Assembly: GCA_004557975.1 (NCBI GenBank)
Contig: SFEV01000017.1
Span: 1-64,000, forward strand
DNA: 64,000 bases
Source of the DNA: Lachnospiraceae bacterium
GTDB taxonomy: Bacteria; Bacillota; Clostridia; Lachnospirales; Lachnospiraceae
Direction: 5' to 3'
Positions within the stretch are counted from its first letter, which is position 1, and each line of letters starts with the position of its first letter. The notes beneath the pieces are model-generated. The model did no database searches. It was not told the origin of the DNA and saw only the letters and a program-made list of their open reading frames with translations. This document shows, one piece after another, positions 9,201-15,887 of the stretch. The position numbers were made by a program, and so were the translations under genes.

Positions 9201-10049
9201 GGCTGCTATATGACCGACAGCATTTATGTGTGCAGAAACAAAGTTGCAAAACCGCGGGTATTCATTCCGGTATTCCCGGGTACGAACTGCGAGTACGACA
9301 GCAAGCGGGCTTTTGAACGCGCGGGGGCAGATGTGGATGTAAAGGTATTCCGCAATCTTTCCGCACAGGACATCCGGGAATCTGTGGAAATTTTTGAAAA
9401 ATCAATCAGTCAGGCACAGATTATCATGTTCCCGGGCGGATTCTCTGCAGGTGATGAGCCGGACGGCTCTGCGAAGTTCTTTGCAACGGCATTCCAGAAT
9501 GCAAAGATCAAAGAGGCAGTCATGAAGCTGCTGAATGAGCGTGACGGTCTGGCACTCGGTATCTGTAACGGTTTCCAGGCTCTGATTAAGCTTGGACTGG
9601 TGCCTTACGGCGAAATCGTCGGACAGACACCGGATTCTCCGACACTGACCTTCAATACCATCGGACGTCATATTTCGAAGATGGTCTATACAAAGGTAGT
9701 GTCCAACAAATCCCCGTGGCTTGCAGGAGCACAGCCCGGCGGTGTATATACGAACCCGGCTTCCCACGGTGAGGGACGTTTCGTTGCAAACAGAGCATGG
9801 CTTGAAAAGCTGTTTGCAAACGGGCAGGTGGCGACACAGTACTGTGACCCGGATGGCAATATCTGCGTTGGTGATGAGGAGTGGAACGTAAATGGTTCCT
9901 ACTTCGCAATCGAAGGTATCACGAGTCCGGACGGACGTGTATTCGGCAAGATGGCACATTCAGAACGGCGCGGTGATTCTGTTGCAGTCAATATTTACGG
10001 AGAGCAGGATCTGAAAATCTTCGAGTCGGGAGTAGCGTATTTTAAATGA
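6207..10049 (+). CDS. purL: phosphoribosylformylglycinamidine synthase, single-chain
   Basis: A 1280-residue cytoplasmic enzyme of purine synthesis that converts FGAR, glutamine and ATP to FGAM. N-terminal and AIRS-like synthetase domains come first, with the signature NETHNHPTEIEPFGG from residue 325. A C-terminal class I glutaminase has nucleophile C1120 in GICNGFQ and the H1251/E1253 pair in AHSERRG, so the triad is complete. The length is that of the fused PurL-PurQ form rather than the separate PurS/PurQ/PurL proteins of Bacillus. An AGGAGG site precedes the ATG. The stop codon overlaps the next start as ATGA, so capA-like translation is probably coupled. No other pur genes are in the window. 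Confidence 0.97.
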   Translation: MSKVKRVYVEKKADFAVAAKGLAHEIKSYLGVNGLSGVRVLIRYDVENISDAVFADACRTIFSEPPVDDLYEEEFPMAEDEKAFAVEYLPGQFDQRADSAVQCVKFLKEDEEPIIRSATVYVVAGTVSDEEYEAIKAHCINPVDSRETGFDKPETLVTQFDDPADVITFNGFTEMPEDRLRELYDSLNLAMTFKDFLHIQNYFRNEEKRDPSMTEIRVLDTYWSDHCRHTTFSTELKDVTFEDGYYKEPIQGAYERYLADHKEIFKGRDDKFVCLMDLALMAMRRLKKEGKLQDQEESDEINACSIVVPVEIDGKTEEWLVNFKNETHNHPTEIEPFGGAATCLGGAIRDPLSGRTYVYQAMRVTGAADPTVSVKNTLKGKLPQKKLVREAAHGYSSYGNQIGLATGYVKEIYHPNYVAKRMEIGAVMGAAPRNAVKRENSDPGDIIILLGGRTGRDGIGGATGSSKVHTEASIEVCGAEVQKGNAPTERKIQRLFRRPEVSRLIKKCNDFGAGGVSVAIGELAPGLQIYLDKVPKKYAGLDGTEIAISESQERMAVVVDPKDVEEFMGYASEENLEAVEVAVVTEDPRLVLIWRDKEIVNISRAFLDTNGAHQETTVTVEMPSETDKYFVRDEVADVRAKWLETLADLNCCSQKGLVEMFDGSIGAGSVFMPYGGKYQLTETQAMVAKLPVLEGKTDTVTMMSYGFDPYLSSWSPYHGAVYAVLESVARIVANGGDYSKIRFTFQEYFRRMSEDPKRWSQPVAALLGAYDAQIGFGLPSIGGKDSMSGTFNEIDVPPTLVSFAVDIASDKTIITPELKRAGSKLVLLRIEKDKYDLPVYGQIMDQYAKFHEDIKAGNIISAYALDGKGLAAAVSKMAFGNGMGLKIEHNVDERDLFTEGFGNIVAEVPDGCVGKLAVTYTVIGEVTDRGTFEYKNTVIPIDEAYAAWKGTLERVFKTTSGLPTVGGGLDLDGQPADGPTAYFLAGKKEDGSAAVTVNGCYMTDSIYVCRNKVAKPRVFIPVFPGTNCEYDSKRAFERAGADVDVKVFRNLSAQDIRESVEIFEKSISQAQIIMFPGGFSAGDEPDGSAKFFATAFQNAKIKEAVMKLLNERDGLALGICNGFQALIKLGLVPYGEIVGQTPDSPTLTFNTIGRHISKMVYTKVVSNKSPWLAGAQPGGVYTNPASHGEGRFVANRAWLEKLFANGQVATQYCDPDGNICVGDEEWNVNGSYFAIEGITSPDGRVFGKMAHSERRGDSVAVNIYGEQDLKIFESGVAYFK

Positions 10050-12865
10050 AAAACAAAAAGATGAAGGCCGACAGCGTCGACCAGTTACTAGAGATAGTGA
10101 AGGCAGTTCAGCGGGGAGAAGACCCCGATGAAATGCTGAGAAAAAAACAAGCGGAGAGTGCGCCTTTGGCGGACTCTCCGAAGTCAAATCCGGAGATAAA
10201 TGAGCAGGAAAAAGAACCTGTCAGAAGATGGAGCTTCAGAACTTCCGGACAGAAAAAAACAGAGAAAGCGGACCGGAATACGCCGGATCCGGAGAATGCT
10301 GACGAAGAAAATCAGTATTCCGTGGATGCCAAAGAGTGGATGGACGATGATGATTTTGAAAAGCTTCTGAATGATGATGCGCAGAACAGCCTTGATGTCA
10401 GCGCTTTTGCAGAAAAGCTGTCTGCTGTCCGGCAGAAGCTGTCCGGCATCCTTGCAAAGTCAAAGACTGCGTCTGAAGCAAAACGCCGTGAAAAGAAAGC
10501 TGATGATGATTTTTCTCACGAAAAAACAGAGGATGAGAAAGCCATTGACCGCATTCTGGATCTGCACGAAGCACCGGATGACGACCGAAGCGATGAGCCG
10601 GTGTCTTCGGATACAGCGGTATCTGAGCCCATAACAGAGTCCGAATATGAGACCGTGTCCGGAAGTAAAACGGGAGCCGGAGATAAGAAAGCATCTGAGG
10701 AACAGGCAGCAACCGGCGATAAGAAGGTATCTGAGGAACAGGCAGCAACCGGCGATAAGAAGGCATCTGAGGAACAGGCAGCAACCGGCGATAAGAAGGT
10801 ATCTGAGGAACGGGCAGTATCCGGCGATAAGAAGGTATCTGAGGAACAATCATCATCCGGCGATAAAATGATATCCGAGGATGAAGCTGCATCCGATAAT
10901 GAAGCAATATCCGGAAGTGATTCTGTACCGGAAGAATCGTCAAAAGCTGCGAAACACAGAATGGGAAAGCTCCGGGCATCCGCAGAGCGGGATCGATCGG
11001 CCGGAATTCCCGGATTGCCGAATGGTATTGCACGGTATTTTGACAGGCTGATGGAGAATCTGAGCCAGAAGGGGATTCACAGCAAAGAGCTGCTGATGAT
11101 CGCTGCAGGCGTAGTTCTGGCGGTTATGATTATTCTGATGATTGTCAATTCTCTGCGGGCATCGCTGGAGGATAAGAAAAAGAGTGAGCATGTGACTGCT
11201 GACGCCGGATTTACAGTTACGGTGGAAAAAGAGCCTGAGCAGTGGTGCAGCTCTTATATGGTCAGTCTGCGGTTCCGTGTAAAGGGAGGTACTGTGACTT
11301 CCGTAAATATAGACGGCACAGCGTATGAGCCAGATGAAAACGGAGTGGTGGAAGTCAATGCCCGGGATTACCTGATTCAGGCATCTGTGGAGACAGAAGA
11401 AGGAACGAAAAATGCCCGGATTGAAATCCCGATGATCGATGCGCAGATGCCCGTGGTGAATGCGGCGAGAGAGAAAGATACGATTGTCCTTACAGCAGCA
11501 GACGGTCGTTCCGGCGTGAAAAAGATCTGGTATGCAAAAGTGCATGACTGGGATTATATTGATCTTCCGCTGTACACAGAGTACGATGGACCGCTTACAT
11601 ATGAAGCAGATACCATGTATTATTTTTATGCGGAGGATCTTGCAGGAAATAAGAGTCATCCGGTGGCAACTACGATGGAACAGTCCCGGGAAATTGTGCT
11701 TGGTAACAGTGAAATGTCTCTGTTTCCGGATGAGACTGTGTATCTGCAGGTGGATGGAAATCCCTGCGGTTCACTGCTGAACGGGCTTACGTTTGAGAGT
11801 ATGAATCCATCCGTGGTGACAGTAAGCAATACCGGGCTGGTGACTGCCGTCGGAGAAGGTTCTACCGTTATCCGGGTAAGTGCCGACGGGCTGGAGGATG
11901 TGACGTGTCCTGTTGAAGTAAGCCGGGAGAGAAGCGTAACGATCAGTGCAGTCGGTGACTGTACACTGGGCACCGATGAATCCTTTAATACAAATACAAA
12001 TTTTCAGGCTTTTGACTCAGTAAACGGACATTCCTATTTCTTTGCAAATGTAAGCGATATTCTTGAAAATGATGATGCGACTTTTGCAAATCTTGAGTGT
12101 GTGTTTACGACAGAGACTACCCGCGAGGTGAAACAGTACGCATTCAGGGGTTCTCCGGATTATACGGAAATTCTGCAGGACGGTTCGGTGGAGGTTGTAA
12201 CGCTGGCAAATAATCACAGCAGTGATTACGGCGCACAGAGTCTGGATGATACGAAGCAGTATCTTGAGGAGGCAGGGATTGATTACTGTACCGGAGATAC
12301 GATTGCATTCAGAAATCTGAAGGGAATCCGGACAGCGTTTATTGGTATTTACGTGCTTAATGACGGGATGGGACGCGAGGAGCAGGTGCGTGAGACAATT
12401 GCAGCGGCAAAATCCCGGGGAGCGCAGCTGGTGATTGTGGGCTTCCACTGGGGAAGCGAGAAGGCAACACAGCCGGATGATACGCAGGTCGTGCTGGCAC
12501 ACACGGCGGTAGATTGTGGAGCTGATCTTGTTGTCGGACATCATCCCCATGTTCTGCAGGGAATCGAAAAGTACAATGGAAAGTATATTGTGTACAGCCT
12601 TGGCAATTTCTGTTTCGGAGGAAACAGCACACCGTCCGATATGGATACGGTGATCTTCCGTCAGACCTTCACAATCTGTGACGGAGAGGTACAGGACGAT
12701 GATCAGATTGAGATTGTTCCGTGCAGCATTTCTTCGACGGCCGGGTACAACAATTATCAGCCGACTCCGGCCACCGGTTCGGAAGCAGAACGGATTATCG
12801 GCAGGGTCAATGAATACAGCGCCTCCTATGGTCAGACGTATACAGCGTCCACAGGTCTGGACTGA
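10046..12865 (+). CDS. membrane-anchored CapA-family protein with acidic repeat region and Ig-like domain
   Basis: A 939-residue protein starting in an ATGA overlap with purL. Residues 1-345 are charged and low-complexity, including six repeats of a 12-residue GDKKVSEEQAAT-type unit near 212-285. One membrane segment spans about 348-371, so the N-terminus is probably cytoplasmic. A BIG2-like Ig domain lies at about 565-628. A CapA/PgsA-type calcineurin-fold domain follows from ~630, with metal-ligand motifs GD (D638), NLE, NNH, HWG and GHHPH. CapA proteins are tied to poly-gamma-glutamate or other surface polymers, but no capBC genes are nearby, so the substrate is unknown. Link to purL is positional only. 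Confidence 0.85.
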   Translation: MKNKKMKADSVDQLLEIVKAVQRGEDPDEMLRKKQAESAPLADSPKSNPEINEQEKEPVRRWSFRTSGQKKTEKADRNTPDPENADEENQYSVDAKEWMDDDDFEKLLNDDAQNSLDVSAFAEKLSAVRQKLSGILAKSKTASEAKRREKKADDDFSHEKTEDEKAIDRILDLHEAPDDDRSDEPVSSDTAVSEPITESEYETVSGSKTGAGDKKASEEQAATGDKKVSEEQAATGDKKASEEQAATGDKKVSEERAVSGDKKVSEEQSSSGDKMISEDEAASDNEAISGSDSVPEESSKAAKHRMGKLRASAERDRSAGIPGLPNGIARYFDRLMENLSQKGIHSKELLMIAAGVVLAVMIILMIVNSLRASLEDKKKSEHVTADAGFTVTVEKEPEQWCSSYMVSLRFRVKGGTVTSVNIDGTAYEPDENGVVEVNARDYLIQASVETEEGTKNARIEIPMIDAQMPVVNAAREKDTIVLTAADGRSGVKKIWYAKVHDWDYIDLPLYTEYDGPLTYEADTMYYFYAEDLAGNKSHPVATTMEQSREIVLGNSEMSLFPDETVYLQVDGNPCGSLLNGLTFESMNPSVVTVSNTGLVTAVGEGSTVIRVSADGLEDVTCPVEVSRERSVTISAVGDCTLGTDESFNTNTNFQAFDSVNGHSYFFANVSDILENDDATFANLECVFTTETTREVKQYAFRGSPDYTEILQDGSVEVVTLANNHSSDYGAQSLDDTKQYLEEAGIDYCTGDTIAFRNLKGIRTAFIGIYVLNDGMGREEQVRETIAAAKSRGAQLVIVGFHWGSEKATQPDDTQVVLAHTAVDCGADLVVGHHPHVLQGIEKYNGKYIVYSLGNFCFGGNSTPSDMDTVIFRQTFTICDGEVQDDDQIEIVPCSISSTAGYNNYQPTPATGSEAERIIGRVNEYSASYGQTYTASTGLD
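10676..10897 (+). repeat. 36-bp in-frame coding tandem repeat in the CapA-like gene
   Basis: Anchor GATAA occurs at 10682, 10718, 10754, 10790, 10826 and 10862, exactly 36 nt apart. Early units are almost identical and later ones drift. Each unit encodes 12 residues rich in Glu, Lys, Ser and Ala, so copy-number change would keep frame. Confidence 0.9.
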
Positions 12866-12897
12866 TACGCGTCTGCTGCGGGAGCATTAAAAATGAA

Positions 12898-12957
12898 GCG
12901 GATATTCGCAATCTGCTTCGCTGTTTGCTCATAACCGAATCTGAAAATCTGTATTTC
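12898..12957 (+). repeat. REP-like intergenic repeat family 1, copy A (diverged)
   Basis: GCGGATATTCGCAATCTGC, then TTTGCTCATAACCGAAT, matches copies at 15643 and 48541. The second hairpin differs in sequence (CTGAAA-N7-TTTCAG), but a palindrome is kept at the same place. It sits ~200 nt upstream of the RAYT-like gene. Confidence 0.75.
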
Positions 12958-12970
12958 AGTGCGGACTCAG

Positions 12971-13004
12971 GAAGATGTAACAATTTGTTGCATCTTCTTT
13001 TTTT
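12971..13004 (+). terminator. rho-independent terminator after the CapA-like gene
   Basis: GAAGATG-T-AAC pairs with GTT-G-CATCTTC (11 bp including one wobble) around a short AT loop at 12971-12997 and ends in a T7 run. It closes the purL-capA-like transcript. Confidence 0.85.
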
Positions 13005-13041
13005 GGTTTGAAGAAAACTGCCATATCCGGGCAGCAGAAAA

Positions 13042-13073
13042 AGTGTCATCCCACACAGAAATAATATGACACT
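13042..13073. promoter_or_regulatory. inverted repeat upstream of the RAYT-like gene
   Basis: AGTGTCAT (13042-13049) and ATGACACT (13066-13073) are perfect 8-bp inverted arms 16 nt apart. A TATAAT follows at 13078-13083. It may be an operator, or structure recognised by the encoded protein. Confidence 0.4.
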
Positions 13074-13159
13074 AATTGTATAATTATGTTGAAAAATGTT
13101 TATAGATATGATAATATCGCGACTACAGGGGGAAGTAATGATTTGGGGAGGAGTTATAT

Positions 13160-13729
13160 ATGGGGGAATCAAAAAATGTCTATTATCACATCCTGGAGGG
13201 CAATTGCTACGCCTTTGCAGACGAGCGTACAAAAAAGAAGCTGCTTGATCTGATCTGCGCTGCGCAGCGGGAGGCCGGCTGGACTGTCTATGCGTTCTGT
13301 GTTGCGGATGATGGCGCACATTTCGTGACAGAGTCAGAAAGCCTGATTCAGATCAATACAGATTTTGCACACATTGCTGATCTGTTTCGGCAGGAATGCA
13401 GAAGGACGCTGCCTGACTGGTGGGGAGAAGCCGTTGATATCCGTATCGGAGAAGGAAAACAGCTTTGCACGGAGCGTGAAATTGTTGAGTGCTGCCGCAG
13501 AATTCACCTTCTGCCGCTGGAAAGATCGTACGTGGAGCACCCCGGCGATTACTGGTGGAGCAGTTATGTCACTTATACAGATTGTTACAGGTGGGAGCTG
13601 GTCAGCTGCACCAGAGTTTTGCAGTATTTTTCATCTGATGAAGCAAAGGCGCATCATGCACTGCGGAGATATCACAAAGAAACCGTCACACCGTGTGATT
13701 TCTATAACGATTCTGAGATTGAAATGTGA
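13160..13729 (+). CDS. RAYT-like protein (REP-associated Y1 transposase family) with degenerate HUH motif
   Basis: A 189-residue relative of the Y1/IS200-like and REP-associated tyrosine transposases. YYHILEGN at the N-terminus, AFCVADDGAHF near residues 48-58 and DYWWSSYVTY near 130-139 match the family's YHV..G, A(Y/W)C.MPNHVH and D..WSS...Y landmarks. The catalytic HUH motif is not intact: the first His of the His-hydrophobe-His triad is replaced (GAHF). Tyrosines remain in the second half. It may therefore bind DNA or RNA hairpins without nicking them, or be decaying. No terminal inverted repeats or IS partner are seen. It lies beside a REP-like palindromic repeat, the typical RAYT setting. 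GGGGAGGAG precedes the ATG. Confidence 0.65.
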   Translation: MGESKNVYYHILEGNCYAFADERTKKKLLDLICAAQREAGWTVYAFCVADDGAHFVTESESLIQINTDFAHIADLFRQECRRTLPDWWGEAVDIRIGEGKQLCTEREIVECCRRIHLLPLERSYVEHPGDYWWSSYVTYTDCYRWELVSCTRVLQYFSSDEAKAHHALRRYHKETVTPCDFYNDSEIEM

Positions 13730-13780
13730 CGCGGGTTATTATTAAAAAACATATCTTTTTCTTAAAAAAATCGAAACTCT

Positions 13781-13809
13781 GTGACAAGAAAAAGGAAAAG
13801 TGCTAGAAT
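13781..13809 (+). promoter_or_regulatory. sigma-A promoter of the lipoprotein gene
   Basis: GTGACA (13781-13786) and TAGAAT (13804-13809), 17-nt spacing. Confidence 0.55.
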
Positions 13810-13886
13810 GTCCACGTATATTATAGAAGAGACAGAAGTATTGTGATCCGCCGCCGGGAAGAGGCGGCAGAGAGGGGAGTGCATTT

Positions 13887-14486
13887 ATGAGACGAAGGAT
13901 TATATTACTTGCAGCAGTGGCGGTGTCAGTGTCAGCCGTACTGGTCCTGACGGCCTGTACATCTTCTGAAAAGGCGGGACAGACATCAGGCGGCCAGAAT
14001 GCGGAAGGTACACAGAATGATACACAGAATACAGGTTCCGGTACACAGGAAGCGGCAGACAGTACACCGGGCAGTTCATCATCGGACAGCTCTTCCGGTC
14101 TGGAAAATACATCTGCAGCGCAGCCTGACCAGTCGGCGGATGAGCCGGTCGGCGATGTGATTCCGGATGAGGATGCAGATGCGGCCGAGAACGATGTGAG
14201 CGGTGCGGAGGATGTGGATTCATGGTCAGGGACATACACAACAGATACGGAGACTCTTACTGTGAATCTGATAGATGCGGAGACCATTTCCTTTTCCTTT
14301 GCGCAGTCCGGTATTTCAGGGACGGCACAGGTCAGCGGAACACAGGCCGTGTACAAAGGGGATGACCATCATGATGTCGTATTCAATCTGAATGGAACAG
14401 TCCTGAATGTGGCAGTGTCAAGCGAGGAAGATTTCGACGCTTCCGGTTCCCCGTTAAACGGCTCTTTTATCCGGACAGCCAATTAA
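13887..14486 (+). CDS. putative lipoprotein of unknown function
   Basis: A 199-residue exported protein. The N-terminus has basic residues, a hydrophobic core and the lipobox LTAC with the cysteine at residue 24, so it should be lipid-anchored on the outer face of the membrane. Residues ~25-105 form a low-complexity linker rich in Ser, Thr, Gln, Gly, Asp and Glu. The last ~90 residues, starting near SWSGTYTTDTETLTV, look like a small beta-rich domain. I do not recognise a family. It has its own promoter and is not obviously in an operon. It is the only protein in this window with a clear lipobox. Confidence 0.75.
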   Translation: MRRRIILLAAVAVSVSAVLVLTACTSSEKAGQTSGGQNAEGTQNDTQNTGSGTQEAADSTPGSSSSDSSSGLENTSAAQPDQSADEPVGDVIPDEDADAAENDVSGAEDVDSWSGTYTTDTETLTVNLIDAETISFSFAQSGISGTAQVSGTQAVYKGDDHHDVVFNLNGTVLNVAVSSEEDFDASGSPLNGSFIRTAN

Positions 14487-14528
14487 ATTTCTGTACTTTA
14501 TTTTGTGCATGGTACCTCAAAAATCCAG

Positions 14529-14557
14529 TTGCTAAGCAGTAACAAAGGTGCTATATT
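14529..14557 (+). promoter_or_regulatory. sigma-A promoter of the PAP2 gene
   Basis: TTGCTA (14529-14534) and TATATT (14552-14557), 17-nt spacing, flanked by GGTAC and GTACC. Confidence 0.55.
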
Positions 14558-14638
14558 AGTACCGCCGAAAACTGAATTGTTTTGTATGAATGAAATCAGA
14601 TCATAAAGGATCTGATGGCAGTGAATGGGGAGAACAGT

Positions 14639-15322
14639 ATGGGAATAGAAAAGGTGAAGAACTGGTTTAAGAAAAACCCGTTGATGATCTCAGTGTGTTA
14701 TCTGATTTTCTATCTGAGTGCGTTCCACTGGCTTGAGGAAAATGTTGTTCCGAAGTACATTATTCATTGTAAGCTCGATGAGATGCTGCCGTTTTGCGAG
14801 GAATTCATCATTCCGTACGTATTCTGGTATTTTTACGTGGTTGGCGCTTTTCTCTGGTTTAACAGGCGGGGCTGGAAGGACTACTCGAAGCTGTGTCTGA
14901 TGGTATTTTCCGGACTGACGATCTGTCTTGGAATTTATTTTGTATTTCCGACAGGACTGAATCTTCGTCTGGCATCCAATACCCATGAGACAGGTTTCCT
15001 TTACAATGTGGTGGGCCTGCTCCGGGCGATTGATACACCGACAAATGTATGTCCGTCGATCCACGTGATGAATACTGTCATGATTTTCCAGGCAGTGTGC
15101 AGTCTCGATAATCTGAAACACAGAAGACTTACGATTGCAGTGCATGGAGTGATTATGGTACTGATCTGTGCATCTACTGTATTTCTGGATCAGCATTCTG
15201 TTATTGATGTTGTCTGTGGCGTAATGATGAGCTTCGTTCTTCACGGACTCGTTTATAAAGTAGAGTGGAGAGAAGAGCTGGCGCGCAGGAAAGAAAATGC
15301 AGGAATTCGCAGAATTTCATGA
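14639..15322 (+). CDS. PAP2-family membrane phosphatase
   Basis: A 227-residue integral membrane protein with about five or six hydrophobic segments. The PAP2/acid phosphatase motifs are recognisable: PSIH with H142, and an HSVIDVVCG segment with H186 and D190. Such proteins dephosphorylate lipid phosphates (phosphatidate, undecaprenyl diphosphate or related) at the outer face of the membrane; some act as inositol-lipid synthases. The substrate here cannot be told. An in-frame ATG at 14615 exists, but GGGGAG at 14627-14632 is well placed only for the ATG at 14639. It has its own promoter and is followed by the tRNA promoter. Confidence 0.8.
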   Translation: MGIEKVKNWFKKNPLMISVCYLIFYLSAFHWLEENVVPKYIIHCKLDEMLPFCEEFIIPYVFWYFYVVGAFLWFNRRGWKDYSKLCLMVFSGLTICLGIYFVFPTGLNLRLASNTHETGFLYNVVGLLRAIDTPTNVCPSIHVMNTVMIFQAVCSLDNLKHRRLTIAVHGVIMVLICASTVFLDQHSVIDVVCGVMMSFVLHGLVYKVEWREELARRKENAGIRRIS

Positions 15323-15356
15323 AAGTTCAAAAATTTGAAAAATTAGAAAAAAGTTC

Positions 15357-15385
15357 TTGACTTTCTGAATGGTTCATAATATAAT
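15357..15385 (+). promoter_or_regulatory. strong sigma-A promoter of the tRNA genes
   Basis: TTGACT (15357-15362) and TATAAT (15380-15385) with 17-nt spacing, about 35 nt before the first tRNA. Confidence 0.8.
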
Positions 15386-15420
15386 GATGAAGTGAGCTGA
15401 GGTAATCAGCTCACAGATAT

Positions 15421-15493
15421 GGGGTCTTAGCTCAGCTGGGAGAGCATCTGCCTTACAAGCAGAGGGTCATAGGTTCGAGCCCTATAGGCCCCA
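15421..15493 (+). tRNA. tRNA-Val (anticodon TAC)
   Basis: A full cloverleaf: acceptor GGGGTCT/AGGCCCC, D arm with AGCTCAGCTGGGAGAGC, anticodon stem TCTGC/GCAGA with loop CTTACAA, and T arm with GGTTCGAGCC. CCA is not encoded. Confidence 0.95.
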
Positions 15494-15506
15494 TACAACC
15501 GAATAT

Positions 15507-15580
15507 GGCGGAATAGCTCAGTTGGCTAGAGCACACGGTTCATACCCGTGGTGTCGAGAGTTCAAATCTCCCTTCCGCTA
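15507..15580 (+). tRNA. tRNA-Met (anticodon CAT)
   Basis: A full cloverleaf: acceptor GGCGGAA/TTCCGCT, anticodon stem CACGG/CCGTG with loop TTCATAC, and T arm with AGTTCAAATCT. The CAT anticodon could also be tRNA-Ile2 (lysidine-modified); the body looks like elongator Met. Confidence 0.85.
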
Positions 15581-15590
15581 CTTGATAAAG

Positions 15591-15630
15591 TCCGAAAACC
15601 ATATCAGGGGTTTTCGGATTTTTATTTTTC
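15591..15630 (+). terminator. rho-independent terminator of the tRNA operon
   Basis: TCCGAAAACC (15591-15600) pairs perfectly with GGTTTTCGGA (15609-15618), 10 bp, followed by a T-rich tail. Confidence 0.9.
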
Positions 15631-15642
15631 CGGAAAAGTCAG

Positions 15643-15706
15643 GCGGATATTTGCAATCCGCTTCACTACTTGCTCATAACCGAATAACTGCTTCGCAGTT
15701 TATCAG
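15643..15706 (+). repeat. REP-like intergenic repeat family 1, copy B
   Basis: A 64-nt element with two palindromes: GCGGAT-N7-ATCCGC and AACTGC-TTC-GCAGTT, joined by a segment with TTGCTCATAACCGAAT. It is 62/64 identical by eye to 48541-48604. Confidence 0.85.
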
Positions 15707-15722
15707 AAATTAACTGGCCTGG

Positions 15723-15776
15723 TCTGTTTTGATAAAAATGGCTATTTATTTCATGACAGTTTGTGCATATAATGCT
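15723..15776 (+). promoter_or_regulatory. duplicated 54-bp promoter block, copy at the peptide transporter
   Basis: A 54-nt block ending in a TATAAT (15768-15773) differs at one base from 48797-48850. The -35 region (TTTATT at 15745-15750) is poor, so an activator or an upstream AT-rich element may be needed. It leads the peptide-type ABC transporter. Confidence 0.65.
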
Positions 15777-15780
15777 GGTA

Positions 15781-15806
15781 TGTAACTGTTCAGGACAGGC
15801 CGAATC
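15781..15806 (+). repeat. short intergenic repeat, copy 1
   Basis: TGTAACTGT-N3-GGACAGGCCGAATC is shared with 40919-40944, with a small CTGT/ACAG hairpin. It lies in the leader of the transporter operon here and in that of the hydrogenase gene (opposite strand) there. Confidence 0.6.
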
Positions 15807-15887
15807 TCTTGATACGTTTTCAATTCATATTATTTATAATATTGCAGACAGAGAGATCGGAAAACAGGAAATAAGCAGGAGGACATT

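Noticed and set aside
10676..10897. CRISPR-like 36-bp periodic repeat
   Set aside because: Units are contiguous without spacers and keep the reading frame of the CapA-like protein.
13160..13729. Complete IS200/IS605-type insertion sequence
   Set aside because: The HUH motif is degenerate, no tnpB and no defined ends are found, so it is called RAYT-like rather than an active element.
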